Positions 34,879 through 44,378 are shown, counted from the stretch's first letter. The stretch is 64,000 nucleotides of DNA from Bacillus sp. PK3_68 (GCF_003600835.1 NZ_NQYC01000001.1:372001-436000), one strand, 5' to 3'. A program made the numbers and translations. The notes: generated by a model from the sequence alone, not told the origin.

Positions 34879-37041
34879 TTAGATTTTATTGATGTTTTCA
34901 TAAACGATGGGCAGTTTGAGCGATTCGGCCGGCAGCGGGCGACTAAAATAATAGCCTTGCCCCTCATCGCATCCTTCCTTCTTCAGAAAAGCCAACTGTT
35001 CGTCCTCTTCAATCCCCTCTGCAATCACGCCTATATTCAATTTATGGGCCAAAGATATAATGGTAGAAGCAATAGCCATTCCATTTAAGTTTTGTTTCAT
35101 ATCTTCAATAAAGCTGCGGTCAATTTTCACATGGTCAAAGGAAAACTGTCTTAAATAACTAAGCGAAGTGCACCCTGTTCCAAAATCATCAATAGCCATT
35201 GAAATACCGATTGCTTTTAGCTTCATTAAATTTTCTTTTAAAAGTTTAGTATCCTCTATTAAAACACTCTCTGTCACTTCTAGCTCTAGCCATTTTGCCT
35301 CAAGTCCTGTCTCTTTAAGCACCATGCTTACTGTTTCAACAAAACTTGGGTGCCGCAACTGTATAGTGGAAACATTGACGCATACTTTAAAGGGAGGGTG
35401 CCCAAGATCCTGCCAAGCTTTATTTTGAGAGCAAGCTGCGTGAAGAACCCAGTTGCCTATGGGAATGATTTGTCCACTTTCCTCTGCAATCGGGATAAAT
35501 TGGTCCGGTGATATAAAACCAAGATTGGGATGATTCCATCGTATTAATGCTTCCATCGCTCGCAGCTCACCATTATTCAAGTCAACAATCGGTTGATAAT
35601 AAAGCAAAAACTCCAGATTCTTAATCGCTGCTTTTAAATCTTTTTCAATTGTTAATTTGTAAGCAGCCTCTACTTCCAGTTCTTTTGAATAGACTGTATA
35701 GCTGTTTCTCTCATGCTTTTTTGTGTAATACATAGCTGTATCAGCATTTTTTATTAATTCCTCTACACTTTCTTTTTCTCCATCATTAAGTGCAATCCCT
35801 ATACTCACTGAGGTCGATACAGAGTGCCCCATCACATCAAAAGGTTCTGCCATTGCCTGATTTAGACGCTCGGCTAATAATATGACTTCCTCTTCATCCG
35901 TATCGGGAAATAATATGACAAACTCATCTCCAGCAAATCTGCTAATCGTGGCGGCTTCATGTACAATCTCTTTTAATCGCCTAGAAACCGCTTTTAAAAA
36001 TTCATCTCCTACATGGTGTCCCAATGAGTCGTTGATCACTTTAAAGCGATCCATATCCAGAAAGAGGACCGCATACTGGTGGTGACTCCCTTCTGATAGC
36101 TTGGCAACTTGCTGGAGCCGATCCTCAAACAATTTTCGGTTTGGCAATTTAGTTAACGGATCATAGAATGCCAGGTCCTCCATCAACCTTCTATGCTCTA
36201 ATTTTTCTGTAATATCTTTAGCAATTCCATAAGCCCCTATGACTTCTTCGCCTGATCTCATCGGAAAATTGGTAATATCCAGGTATTTCTGTTCTCCATT
36301 TTTGCACATGATGGAAACTTCATAGTTTTTGGTAGCTCCCTGTTTCGCTTCTTCAAAATTGTGAACAGCAATGGGCAGATCTTCAGGAACGATCAGCGGA
36401 ATAAAAGACATCTCTAACAATTCATTTGTCGAATAACCTGTTAGCGCTTTACACCCCGGATTCGCATCTATAAAATTGCCGTCCATATCAAAAGTGAAAA
36501 TAGCATCTGGGTTATTATAAAAGAGAGATTGGAAGCGCTCTTTATTTTCTTTCAGCTTTACATGAGCAATGACTTCTTTTGTTATATCAACCACTGTTCC
36601 GAATATCATTCTTTTGCCATTCACAATGGCTTTAGTCGCATGCACGGCTGCATGTATCAGACTACCGTCTTTTTTAAATGCTCTCACATGGTATGGCACT
36701 GGAGCCCCGCGCTCTCCCGTTTCTTTATGAACGCCTTCTCGTAATAAAGATAAATCATCAGGATGTATTAATTTATCTAATGCGACTTTGTCTCCAACTA
36801 ACTCCTCTTTTGTATATCCAACAAGTTGGCAAAATTGATGATTAATATACGAGTAAGTAGCATCTTCTAATACGTACATACCGACAGGTGCATTTTCAAC
36901 TAGAGTTTCAAACATCTCTTTATAAAAAGCAGGCTCTTTTGAAAGTGCTTGATGATTCTCCTCTAGTGAGCTCTGGAGATGGCCTTGAAATAGTTGTATA
37001 TCACGGCTGCAGCTGTAGTTTTCATTGTTTTCATTTTTCAT
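34879..37041 (-). CDS. PAS-PAS-GGDEF-EAL cyclic-di-GMP turnover protein
   Basis: 720 residues, soluble. Two PAS domains (about 40-160 and 165-285) are followed by a GGDEF domain (about 287-450) and an EAL domain (about 465-710). The cyclase motif is RFAGDEF (370-374 AGDEF), usually active; no RxxD inhibitory site precedes it. The EAL domain has EALIRW (497-499), NVSTIQL, LEVTES, DDFGTG, KIDRSFI and AEGIEED, so the phosphodiesterase looks complete. ATG 37041 is chosen because TTGGAGG is 9 bases before it. It likely adjusts cyclic-di-GMP in response to a PAS signal. Confidence 0.93.
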   Translation of the reverse strand: MKNENNENYSCSRDIQLFQGHLQSSLEENHQALSKEPAFYKEMFETLVENAPVGMYVLEDATYSYINHQFCQLVGYTKEELVGDKVALDKLIHPDDLSLLREGVHKETGERGAPVPYHVRAFKKDGSLIHAAVHATKAIVNGKRMIFGTVVDITKEVIAHVKLKENKERFQSLFYNNPDAIFTFDMDGNFIDANPGCKALTGYSTNELLEMSFIPLIVPEDLPIAVHNFEEAKQGATKNYEVSIMCKNGEQKYLDITNFPMRSGEEVIGAYGIAKDITEKLEHRRLMEDLAFYDPLTKLPNRKLFEDRLQQVAKLSEGSHHQYAVLFLDMDRFKVINDSLGHHVGDEFLKAVSRRLKEIVHEAATISRFAGDEFVILFPDTDEEEVILLAERLNQAMAEPFDVMGHSVSTSVSIGIALNDGEKESVEELIKNADTAMYYTKKHERNSYTVYSKELEVEAAYKLTIEKDLKAAIKNLEFLLYYQPIVDLNNGELRAMEALIRWNHPNLGFISPDQFIPIAEESGQIIPIGNWVLHAACSQNKAWQDLGHPPFKVCVNVSTIQLRHPSFVETVSMVLKETGLEAKWLELEVTESVLIEDTKLLKENLMKLKAIGISMAIDDFGTGCTSLSYLRQFSFDHVKIDRSFIEDMKQNLNGMAIASTIISLAHKLNIGVIAEGIEEDEQLAFLKKEGCDEGQGYYFSRPLPAESLKLPIVYENINKI

Positions 37042-37487
37042 TATGTTTACCTCCAAGAGGACGGATTCACTTGTATAATTTAGAGTACCTATCTAGAGCA
37101 GCATTTGACAAGAGTAAATATAGACGAGCAAGCATTTAAATTGTGAATGATCCATCTTCTTCCACAAAAAGGATATACTTCACGTGGACAAAAAGACCGA
37201 CATAGAATCGTAACTTGTTCTGTGTCGGTCTTTCTGCATTATGAAGAGTATTTTATTCAACAAGCGATTTTTACATTTTGGCTCTGCTAAAGATCCATGA
37301 TATTTTTTGAATCGTTGATGATAATGGAGAACGTCCCCCTGCGCAGTGCCTGTTCATTGTCTATTACATTTCCCTTATCTTTCTTAAGGTAAACACCGTT
37401 CGTTATGTCATCATCCTTCATCCCCAGCATTTATGTTCTTCTTCCAAGAGAAGATCCATTATAAGGTAGATGAAGTTTTTTATTTAC
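37042..37487. other. Intergenic region with one hairpin
   Basis: 446 bases between a divergent start and a gene end. Apart from the hairpin at 37191-37233 I see nothing of note. Confidence 0.4.
37191..37233 (-). terminator. Hairpin, probable terminator downstream of the MocR gene
   Basis: AAAGACCGACA and TGTCGGTCTTT form an 11-bp stem with a loop of about 20 bases. TTTTTGTCC follows on the minus strand. It lies 255 bases after the MocR stop. Confidence 0.65.
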
Positions 37488-38867
37488 TCATCTGCGGTCG
37501 CTGTGGTCAGCACAAAGAAAATAACTTAATTTCTTTATTCCGTGCTCTATCTCCTCTAAACTTGGCTCCCCGTATCCGATCATAATCTGGTTGTTCGGTT
37601 TCTGCTGTTCATACAGGCTAGAAATTCGATCTAACGCAATGCCTTGCTGATAAGCTTGGTGAATTACATGATCTTCTGTCAGATGAGCGGGCAATTCTAA
37701 CACAATATGTAATCCCGCTTCCTCCCCTTTTACTTTAAAGCCCTGGCCTAAATATCTTTCAATATTCTTTAATAAGTGCATTCGTTTCTTCCGATAGAGC
37801 ACCCGCATTTTCGCAACATGTTTGCTATATAGCTCTTTGTTTATGAATTCGGCCAACGTATGCTGGTCTACTTTAGAAACGGTTGATTTTAGATGCTTAT
37901 TAAAATCTTCAAACGGCTTCACGAAATGAGCGGGCAATACAATGTAACTGATTCGTAAAGAAGGCATCAATGTTTTAGAAAACGTGCCAAAATAGATTAC
38001 ATGCTGAAGCTGGTCCAGATTGGCTAAAGTTGGAATAGGCGTACCTGTGTACCGAAACTCTGAATCATAATCATCCTCTATAATGACGCCTTGATTCTTC
38101 CTTGCCCAATTTAACAGATCTATCCTTCTTTGGATTGTCATGACCTGCCCATTTGGAAATTGGTGAGCGGGTGTCGTATACAGGCAATTTATATGAAGAT
38201 CTGGTACTTGGCAGCCCTCTTCATCTACATCGACAAGCTTATAGGGACGCCCAAGCTGCCGAAGTGTGGCCTTTGCTCTCATAAAACCAGGCTCTTCTAT
38301 CCCTATGCTCCTATCTTTAAAAAACAGCATGCAATTCATAAATTGTTGTTGAAAGCCGCTAAAGACAAATACTTGCTGATAACTGCAACTTAGTCCTCTA
38401 GCTGTTGCTAAATACTGGGCAATCGCGCGACGAAGCACTTCTTCTCCTTGCCATGGGGCATTTTGAGGAGAAAGCATCTGCAGCTTTTCACGGTAAATGC
38501 GCAACCACTGATTATAAGGAAAGCTATGCAAATCTACCTGCCCGTTTCTAAAGTTATAAGCAGGGGGAACTTCTTGCTGATTGTTTGGTAAATCTTCCGT
38601 TTTGTTTTTTTGTTCATGCCATTCTTCCAAAATAGCCGCTACGAAGTACCCTCTCCTCTCTATCGAATAAATGTATCCTTCACTTACCAATTGATCGTAT
38701 GCTTGTTGAACAGTGATCACACTGACATTCAATTGAACAGCTAACTTTCTTTTAGCGGGCAACTGCGTATCCTTTCTGAAATTCCCAAGCAAAATGCCTT
38801 GTCGGATGCCTTCATAAATTTGAAGAAACTTTGGCTTCTTATGAGAGAAGTGAATTTCTAATTCCAT
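37488..38867 (-). CDS. MocR-type regulator (GntR plus aminotransferase-like domain)
   Basis: 459 residues. The GntR winged helix (about 5-75: LPAKRKLAVQLNVSVITVQQ then AYDQLVSEGYIYSIERRGYF) is joined to an aminotransferase fold with the PLP-lysine motif FGTFSKTLMPSLRISYI and VIIEDDYDSEFRY. ATG 38867 is preferred because GGGAG lies 7 bases before it; ATG codons further up overlap that site. It is divergent from a GNAT acetyltransferase gene (38959), the classic arrangement for a MocR protein and its target. Confidence 0.9.
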   Translation of the reverse strand: MELEIHFSHKKPKFLQIYEGIRQGILLGNFRKDTQLPAKRKLAVQLNVSVITVQQAYDQLVSEGYIYSIERRGYFVAAILEEWHEQKNKTEDLPNNQQEVPPAYNFRNGQVDLHSFPYNQWLRIYREKLQMLSPQNAPWQGEEVLRRAIAQYLATARGLSCSYQQVFVFSGFQQQFMNCMLFFKDRSIGIEEPGFMRAKATLRQLGRPYKLVDVDEEGCQVPDLHINCLYTTPAHQFPNGQVMTIQRRIDLLNWARKNQGVIIEDDYDSEFRYTGTPIPTLANLDQLQHVIYFGTFSKTLMPSLRISYIVLPAHFVKPFEDFNKHLKSTVSKVDQHTLAEFINKELYSKHVAKMRVLYRKKRMHLLKNIERYLGQGFKVKGEEAGLHIVLELPAHLTEDHVIHQAYQQGIALDRISSLYEQQKPNNQIMIGYGEPSLEEIEHGIKKLSYFLCADHSDRR

Positions 38868-38880
38868 ATCCATACTCCCT

Positions 38881-38922
38881 GGTATTATATTTTTTATCAT
38901 TTTTGATACTACCTATATTACC
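38881..38922. promoter_or_regulatory. Dyad elements between the MocR and GNAT genes
   Basis: TATCA-TTTT-TGATA at 38895-38908 is a perfect dyad. It is framed by GGTATTATA (38881-38889) and TATATTACC (38914-38922), which are inverted with one mismatch. This nested symmetry lies between the two starts and is a candidate MocR operator. Confidence 0.45.
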
Positions 38923-38958
38923 AAAAATGCTTTTAAATGGTGACAGGGAGTGATACAA

Positions 38959-39528
38959 ATGAGAAAACTAGAAAACAAAGTGGTTTCATTAATTCCCATC
39001 CAGTTAGAGCATATTGATGGAATCCACGCTGCAGCCCAAGACATGAGCATTTGGGAGCATATGTCTGTTAACTTAATGACTAAAGAGGACTGTAGAAATT
39101 ATGTAGAGGATGCGTTAAAGAAGCGTGAAAGTGGCACAGACTTTGCGTTTGTGATTTTCCATAATGACACCAAGCAAATTATTGGCTGTACTTGGTTATT
39201 GGATATTCACCCAGCGCATAAACGGTTAGAAATTGGTTCCACCTGGCTGAACCCAAATTATTGGCGCACAACCGTCAATACAAATTGTAAATGGCTGTTG
39301 CTGCAACACTGTTTTGAGGAGCTTGACTATAACCGTGTGCAAATTAAAACAGGGCACCGTAATGTACGCTCTCAAAAAGCAATTGAACGAATCGGCGGCA
39401 TAAAGGAAGGGATGTTGCGAAATCATATGATCCAGCGAAATGGAGATATTCGGCACACGGTAATGTACAGCATGACACAAGAAGATTGGCCAAAGGTAAA
39501 ACAGCTATTTCTGGCTCAATTGTTGTAA
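38959..39528 (+). CDS. GNAT family N-acetyltransferase (RimJ/RimL-like)
   Basis: 189 residues. The first strand VVSLIPIQLEHIDGIHAAA, acceptor part RLEIGSTWLNPNYWRTTVNT and the acetyl-CoA segment YNRVQIKTGHRNVRSQKAIE then RIGGIKEGMLRNHM match RimJ/RimL-type acetyltransferases that modify protein N-termini or small amines. ATG 38959 has AGGGAG 9 bases upstream. It is divergent from the MocR regulator, which probably controls it. Confidence 0.88.
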   Translation: MRKLENKVVSLIPIQLEHIDGIHAAAQDMSIWEHMSVNLMTKEDCRNYVEDALKKRESGTDFAFVIFHNDTKQIIGCTWLLDIHPAHKRLEIGSTWLNPNYWRTTVNTNCKWLLLQHCFEELDYNRVQIKTGHRNVRSQKAIERIGGIKEGMLRNHMIQRNGDIRHTVMYSMTQEDWPKVKQLFLAQLL

Positions 39529-39604
39529 AAAAAGCATAACTGCAAACAGGTGAATAGGTGTGCTTTATTGAACCCTGTTGATAGGGAGCTATAAATGACT
39601 TTAA

Positions 39605-39654
39605 AAAGAGCGCGTTCTTGCAAGCATTCGTATATAATCACTCGGCAAGAACGC
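39605..39654 (-). terminator. Rho-independent terminator of the divergent-PAP2 gene
   Basis: GCGTTCTTGC and GCAAGAACGC form a 10-bp stem with a long loop. On the minus strand GCTCTTTTTAAAG follows. Confidence 0.65.
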
Positions 39655-39733
39655 CTCCTCATCAGACCTACTCTCTTCCGCTAATCCGCTCGTCTTCTCC
39701 AATGATCTCCTATGTATCTTACTGAAAGAGGCA

Positions 39734-40192
39734 TCATTTTTCCGATAAGTAATAACCCGCTGCTCCTAATACGACACCCAACAAGGCTCCCCCCAGTACC
39801 TCACCTGGTTTGTGGCCAAGGACCTCTTTAAGTGGATCAGGTACCTTTTCTTCATATTTAACCGGATCATCTTTATGAATTTTATCGATCAATTCATCTA
39901 GGTCGTTCACTTTTAAAGTTAATTCTCCTGTTTGTCTGCGGATGCCCTGCGCATCGTACATCACAATGACCCCAAAAATAACTGAAAGAGCGAAATCGAT
40001 GGACGATGCACCTTTTTTCATAGCAATGTAAGTGGCCAGAGAGGATACTCCAGCCGAGTGAGAGCTTGGCATTCCACCTGTGGCTAAAAACAGTTCAGGC
40101 TTCCATTCCTTTTTCTTTATATAATGAAGTGGTATTTTTAAAGCCTGGGCCATTCCAATACTTGATAATGCAGTAATTATTCCTTTATTCAA
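39734..40192 (-). CDS. yuiD: Divergent PAP2 family membrane protein (YuiD-like)
   Basis: 152 residues with three to four membrane segments. The divergent PAP2 (DUF212) motifs are visible: ATGGMPSSHSAGVSSLATYI (SxxHS phosphatase-like core), YDAQGIRRQTGE and the end LGHKPGEVLGGALLGVVLGA. The family is related to acid phosphatases, but its activity is unproven. TTG 40192 is preferred because GGAGG lies 8 bases before it; ATG 40207 overlaps that site. Confidence 0.85.
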   Translation of the reverse strand: MNKGIITALSSIGMAQALKIPLHYIKKKEWKPELFLATGGMPSSHSAGVSSLATYIAMKKGASSIDFALSVIFGVIVMYDAQGIRRQTGELTLKVNDLDELIDKIHKDDPVKYEEKVPDPLKEVLGHKPGEVLGGALLGVVLGAAGYYLSEK

Positions 40193-40774
40193 AATGCTCA
40201 CCTCCATGTTATTTTGAAAAAAGTTGGTTGTTTTTATTCTTTCTTCAGATCATTAATAAAAAAGACAAACAGTCCTTAACATAGGGTTTAGCCGGTCTAA
40301 TAGGATATTTCTCTTTTTTTCAGGAAGTTAAACAAAAAACTTGAGGAAAAACAGGATAGCTAGACTTTTTTCATCGATTGCTTTTTTTAGTGACTGTTTT
40401 TTTGTTATATTTATTTGAATTTTGCATACATTACATTATTCACTAATTGTCATATCTCTTCCTAAAACGATAGGAACGTTATTCTACCGTCCGAAATGGT
40501 TTAGGTTTAAATGCTAAATCCATGCTTCTTCAATAAATACCATTATGCAGCCCTATTCTCATAACTGGGCCAGCGATTCTTTTGATATAGAAAAGACTGA
40601 GCTGCAAGAGATACTTCTTCTGTGTATCCCTTATTACATAACCCTTAGCTCCAATAGGCTTTACGTTACTATGATAAAAGGGTCCCTCACGTAAACGGCC
40701 ATGCTAAGCACCCCGCTCTTATTTTCGAACGGGGCGCCCGATAAATTGACCATTTAGCAAATCAAGCGAGCTTG
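40193..40774. other. Intergenic region with one GC hairpin
   Basis: No gene seen. A hairpin near 40710-40740 (CCCCG ... CGGGG, extended by GC pairs) lies just past the end of the sigma-54 activator gene and is its likely terminator, though a T tract is lacking. Around 40412-40430 there is a partial match to the 20-mer shared by 22548 and 60320. Confidence 0.4.
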
Positions 40775-42157
40775 TTAGATGGATTCTTTATATTTTTTCA
40801 ATTTACGAATGACGGAAGGCTGACTGATGCCTAGATATTCAGCCATTTCATACGTAGATTTACAATGTTTCTGTGCCTTAGAAAGCATTAGCTTTTCCAC
40901 ACGCTCCATCACATTTTTTAAATTGTGGTCTTCAATTACGAATTGTTCAATTAGCAACATCTCTTCCCCATTTGTTGGTTCTTGGCTAAGAATAGAAGCA
41001 GGTAAAGATTTTGGCCAAATCATCGTTTCCTCGGATGTTAAAATTAGCCGTTCCATTAAATTCTCTAACTCTCGTACATTGCCGGGCCACTTATACTTAA
41101 GCAGAACTTCATACGTGGAAGAGTGTAACTTTTTTGACGTATTGTATTTTCTATTAATAAGATCGACATAATGATTAATCAGCAAAGAAATATCTTCTTT
41201 CCGATTCCGTAATGGAGGGATATGAACCGGAATAACATTGAGCCTATAATATAAGTCCAGACGAAAATCGCCTTTTTGAACCATTTCCTCCAAATCTTTA
41301 TTGGTCGCTGCGACCAGACGAAAATCAATACGGCGTTCTTTATTCCCGCCTATTCTCATGAATTTTTTTTCCTGCAGCACTTTTAATAATTTTGCCTGCA
41401 TAGCTAAGGGCAATTCTCCAATCTCATCTAAAAATAGCGTGCCATTATGGGCTTGTTCAATTAATCCTTGTTTCCCATTCTTTTGTGCCCCTGTAAATGA
41501 TCCAGATTCATAACCAAACATTTCTGATTCAAATAAATTGATAGGAATGGTGCTGCAGTTCACTTCAATAAACGGTTCTTTTTGACGATGTCCCTGCGTG
41601 TGGAGCTTTCGGGCCAGCATGCTCTTGCCAACGCCGGATTCCCCTGTCATTAAAACAGTCGCATCCGTATTGGCCACCCGCTGTAGAGTTTTGGATATTT
41701 GCTGCATTTCCTTGCTGCGATAGTGAGTCTCTTTTTTTTCTCTCAACTCCTCTACCTCTGTTTGGTACCCTTTTAACTTTCTCTCTAATTGTTCATATTG
41801 CTCTTGCAGATTGCTAATTTCTGTTTGATCAATGGCATAGCTGATGACTCGAACAATATCTCCGTTTTCGTCGAAGATTGGGTAAGCCGTTGACATAATA
41901 ATTTTGCCTTTCCTTGTATGCTGCATGATTTTAGTAGGCTGTTTCTTCTCAAGTACTATGGCTGTAATAGAAGGAGTAAGCAACCCCTGTTCCTGAAGTT
42001 TAAAAATAGATTCTCCAATATAGTTTTTTGGTTCTGCATCATAAACAGACCAATGATCGCTGTTCGTATATAAAATAATCCCTTTCTCATCCGTGATGGT
42101 AATGTTGTTATTAGAAGTCTTTATAATTTTCTCTAAAATAATATCTGCAATCGACAT
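40775..42157 (-). CDS. PAS-domain sigma-54-dependent transcriptional activator
   Basis: 460 residues. A PAS domain (about 10-115) and a coiled linker (115-145) are followed by an AAA+ domain with Walker A GESGVGKS (172-179), the sigma-54 loop GSFTGA (219-224; Ala replaced by Ser, which is tolerated) and GTLFLDEIGELP. The end is a Fis-type helix-turn-helix (TYEMAEYLGISQPSVIRKLK). AAGGAGCATCTT precedes the start. It is divergent from an amino-acid permease whose promoter is of the -24/-12 type. In Bacillus, PAS-type activators such as GabR control GABA use, so a similar role is possible here. Confidence 0.93.
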   Translation of the reverse strand: MSIADIILEKIIKTSNNNITITDEKGIILYTNSDHWSVYDAEPKNYIGESIFKLQEQGLLTPSITAIVLEKKQPTKIMQHTRKGKIIMSTAYPIFDENGDIVRVISYAIDQTEISNLQEQYEQLERKLKGYQTEVEELREKKETHYRSKEMQQISKTLQRVANTDATVLMTGESGVGKSMLARKLHTQGHRQKEPFIEVNCSTIPINLFESEMFGYESGSFTGAQKNGKQGLIEQAHNGTLFLDEIGELPLAMQAKLLKVLQEKKFMRIGGNKERRIDFRLVAATNKDLEEMVQKGDFRLDLYYRLNVIPVHIPPLRNRKEDISLLINHYVDLINRKYNTSKKLHSSTYEVLLKYKWPGNVRELENLMERLILTSEETMIWPKSLPASILSQEPTNGEEMLLIEQFVIEDHNLKNVMERVEKLMLSKAQKHCKSTYEMAEYLGISQPSVIRKLKKYKESI

Positions 42158-42228
42158 AAGATGCTCCTTCTTGCTTTTTTATTCATCTCTCTGTTACTTT
42201 TATTCATAATTAAAATATAATTCAAAAG

Positions 42229-42276
42229 TGGATCAATAATCAAGAAATGGATCAAAAAACCTCGAATTTGATACAA
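42229..42276. promoter_or_regulatory. Candidate upstream activating sites for the permease promoter
   Basis: TGGATCAA occurs at 42229-42236 and 42248-42255 (19 bases apart), and a near-inverted copy TTGATACA lies near 42268-42276. They lie 60-110 bases before the -24 element, the normal location for activator binding. Confidence 0.5.
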
Positions 42277-42336
42277 AAACAAATCGTTTTCTGTCATATC
42301 CAACGATAAAATGCCGAATTTTAGGCAAAAGAATGT

Positions 42337-42352
42337 TGGCACGCATCTTGCT
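42337..42352 (+). promoter_or_regulatory. Sigma-54 (-24/-12) promoter of the amino-acid permease
   Basis: TGGCAC-gcatc-TTGCT is a near-consensus sigma-54 element with GG at 42338 and GC at 42350, 10 bases between. Transcription would start near 42363, about 445 bases before the permease start. Confidence 0.88.
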
Positions 42353-42362
42353 TATAATATAA

Positions 42363-42808
42363 GGCACACTGCTTTAAATCAGTTTGAAAACGCTTAGATA
42401 GGAAGAAAAGGAATTTTTCACCTTATTCAATGAGTAAAAGTCTTCTTTCTATTAAACAGCAGGCAGATCTGGGAGATTTTTTTTCATAAGTCATAAGGTT
42501 TTGATAAAAGATACGAATAAACAAACCTTAGACTAATGTTTGTCTAGGCCCAGTGAGATTTAAAGCATTCATTATTAAAAGGGGGCATGAAAATAAATTG
42601 TAAGGTTTGTCAGAGAGCTGCCTCTTAAATTTTCTCAACATTGTTACCATTATAAATATTACTTCTATTTATAATGGCTATGAATGATGAAAATTAGGCA
42701 GAGAAAGTTTCTGATCAAGGTGCAGGGCATCAATAAACAATAACTTTTAAGATGGGGAATTTTGAAAAGGTGAGACAAACGTAAAACTTACGGAGTGGGT
42801 GATATAAT
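42363..42808 (+). other. Long untranslated leader of the permease transcript
   Basis: About 445 nt between the predicted start and the coding region. It contains a perfect 12-bp hairpin (CCATTATAAATA 42647-42658, TATTTATAATGG 42666-42677) and a possible 13-codon frame at 42586 (MKINCKVCQRAAS) whose ribosome site is too close to be convincing. I recognise no T-box, lysine or glycine riboswitch core. A second, ordinary promoter inside the region is possible. Confidence 0.5.
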
Positions 42809-44215
42809 TTGGGATTGCAAAATAATGATCTAAAACACGGACTAAAAACAAGACACGTAACAATGATTTCTATTGGTGGGGTAATCGGTGCAGGGCTGTT
42901 CGTAGGAAGCGGCACAATGATCACACAGGCAGGACCTGGGGCATTATTGTCTTATATTATTGCAGGATTGATGATCGTTCTTATCATGCGGATGCTTGGT
43001 GAAATGGCTGTTGTAAATCCTGATAGCGGTTCCTTTTCAACCTATGCACACCAGGCAATCGGTCCTTGGGCTGGATTTACTATCGGTTGGCTCTATTGGT
43101 TTAACTGGGTCATTATCGTTACAATTGAAGCAACCTTGTTAGGAGAAATGGTGAACAACTGGATACCTTCCATACCTATTTGGGTACCAAGTGTTATCTT
43201 TCCTATTTTGATGACGATTACAAATATTTTTTCGGTTAAAGCTTACGGAGAATTTGAGTATTGGTTAGCCTCTATTAAAGTAGCAGCCATCGTTATTTTC
43301 CTCGGTTTAGGCGTAGCTATCGTTTTTGGACTTATTCCCGGCGTTGAAGTTCAGAGCTTTTCCACTCTGGCTACAGTCGATCAATTTTTCCCTCATGGTT
43401 TTATACCGGTGCTGCTTGGAGTTATCTTTATCACATTCTCGCTATCTGGAAGTGAAGTGGCGGCTATCGCAGCTGGTGAATCAGAAAATCCGGAGAAAAA
43501 TATCATTAAAGCAATAAACGCTGTAGTTTGGCGCCTTCTTCTTTTCTTTGTTGGATCAGTTGCTGTGCTAATCATGGTTATTCCGCAAGGAGCTGAAGAC
43601 TTGCTTAAAACGCCTTTTGCCAGCGTATTTGATATGGCAGGCCTCCCTGCTGCAGGTCAAGTAATGAACTTTGTTATTTTTATTTCCTTGCTTTCTGTTT
43701 TGAATTCAGGACTTTATACAAGTTCCCGTATGGTATATTCTTTATCGAAAAAAGGTTCCGCTCCTAAATTCTTATCCAAGGTCAACGAGAGAGGAATTCC
43801 TATCTGGGCATTAGCAGCTAGTTTATTTTTCGCTTATGTCTTCACAATGTTTAAATTCATTTCTCCTGATACGCTATTTGTATTCTTAGCAAATAGTTCA
43901 GGCGGCGTAACGATCATTATGTATATTTTTATCGCCTTCTCTCATATACGTTTACGGAGAAAAATGGAAAAAACAAATCCAGCGGCGCTAAAAGTAAAAA
44001 TGTGGTTGTTCCCTTACTTAACTTATGCAACTATCTTTGTCTTATTAGTTATCTTTGTCGCTCAGGCTTTCATCAGTTCTATGCGCTTACAATTCTTCCT
44101 TACTACCATTTTGACCATTCTCGTTATCGGCTCTTACTTTCTTTTCTATAACAAAAAAGAAATCGTTCCAAATCTGTCTCAAGCAGATCTGAAGAAAGTC
44201 GAAACGGAAAATTGA
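42809..44215 (+). CDS. Amino-acid permease, APC superfamily (GabP-like)
   Basis: 468 residues, 12 membrane helices. The first helix has SIGGVIGAGLFVGSGTMITQ AGPG, the consensus of amino-acid transporters, and SLSGSEVAAIAAGESENPEK follows helix 6. It resembles GABA and aromatic amino-acid permeases of the AAT family. The start is TTG at 42809 (or TTG 42815) behind GGAGTGGGTGAT. It is controlled by a sigma-54 promoter and the divergent PAS activator. No catabolic gene follows, so substrate use depends on genes elsewhere. Confidence 0.9.
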   Translation: MGLQNNDLKHGLKTRHVTMISIGGVIGAGLFVGSGTMITQAGPGALLSYIIAGLMIVLIMRMLGEMAVVNPDSGSFSTYAHQAIGPWAGFTIGWLYWFNWVIIVTIEATLLGEMVNNWIPSIPIWVPSVIFPILMTITNIFSVKAYGEFEYWLASIKVAAIVIFLGLGVAIVFGLIPGVEVQSFSTLATVDQFFPHGFIPVLLGVIFITFSLSGSEVAAIAAGESENPEKNIIKAINAVVWRLLLFFVGSVAVLIMVIPQGAEDLLKTPFASVFDMAGLPAAGQVMNFVIFISLLSVLNSGLYTSSRMVYSLSKKGSAPKFLSKVNERGIPIWALAASLFFAYVFTMFKFISPDTLFVFLANSSGGVTIIMYIFIAFSHIRLRRKMEKTNPAALKVKMWLFPYLTYATIFVLLVIFVAQAFISSMRLQFFLTTILTILVIGSYFLFYNKKEIVPNLSQADLKKVETEN

Positions 44216-44220
44216 TAAAC

Positions 44221-44267
44221 AACACCTCCACCTTATGGATGCTATTTCTCATAAGGTGGAGGTGTTT
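44221..44267 (+). terminator. Very strong rho-independent terminator of the permease gene
   Basis: A 17-bp stem (AACACCTCCACCTTATG with its complement) followed by TTTTATT. It starts six bases after the stop codon. Confidence 0.92.
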
Positions 44268-44378
44268 TATTAATAGCCAAATCTCTTAATCTTAGCAAAA
44301 TGGTTAAAATTCAAAGCCGGTTTTCATCTTACAAACATTCATGATAGAATAATGATAATTAAGTAAATGATTGGAAAA

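Noticed and set aside
39132-39146. TGGCAC-N5-TTGC, a sigma-54-like element
   Set aside because: It lies inside the GNAT coding sequence, with no gene start at the right distance downstream and no activator site nearby. Chance match through the codons for Gly-Thr-Asp-Phe-Ala.
42586-42627. 13-codon leader peptide in the permease leader
   Set aside because: AGGGGG is only one to two bases before the ATG, too close for efficient initiation, and there is no run of a single amino acid suggesting attenuation.
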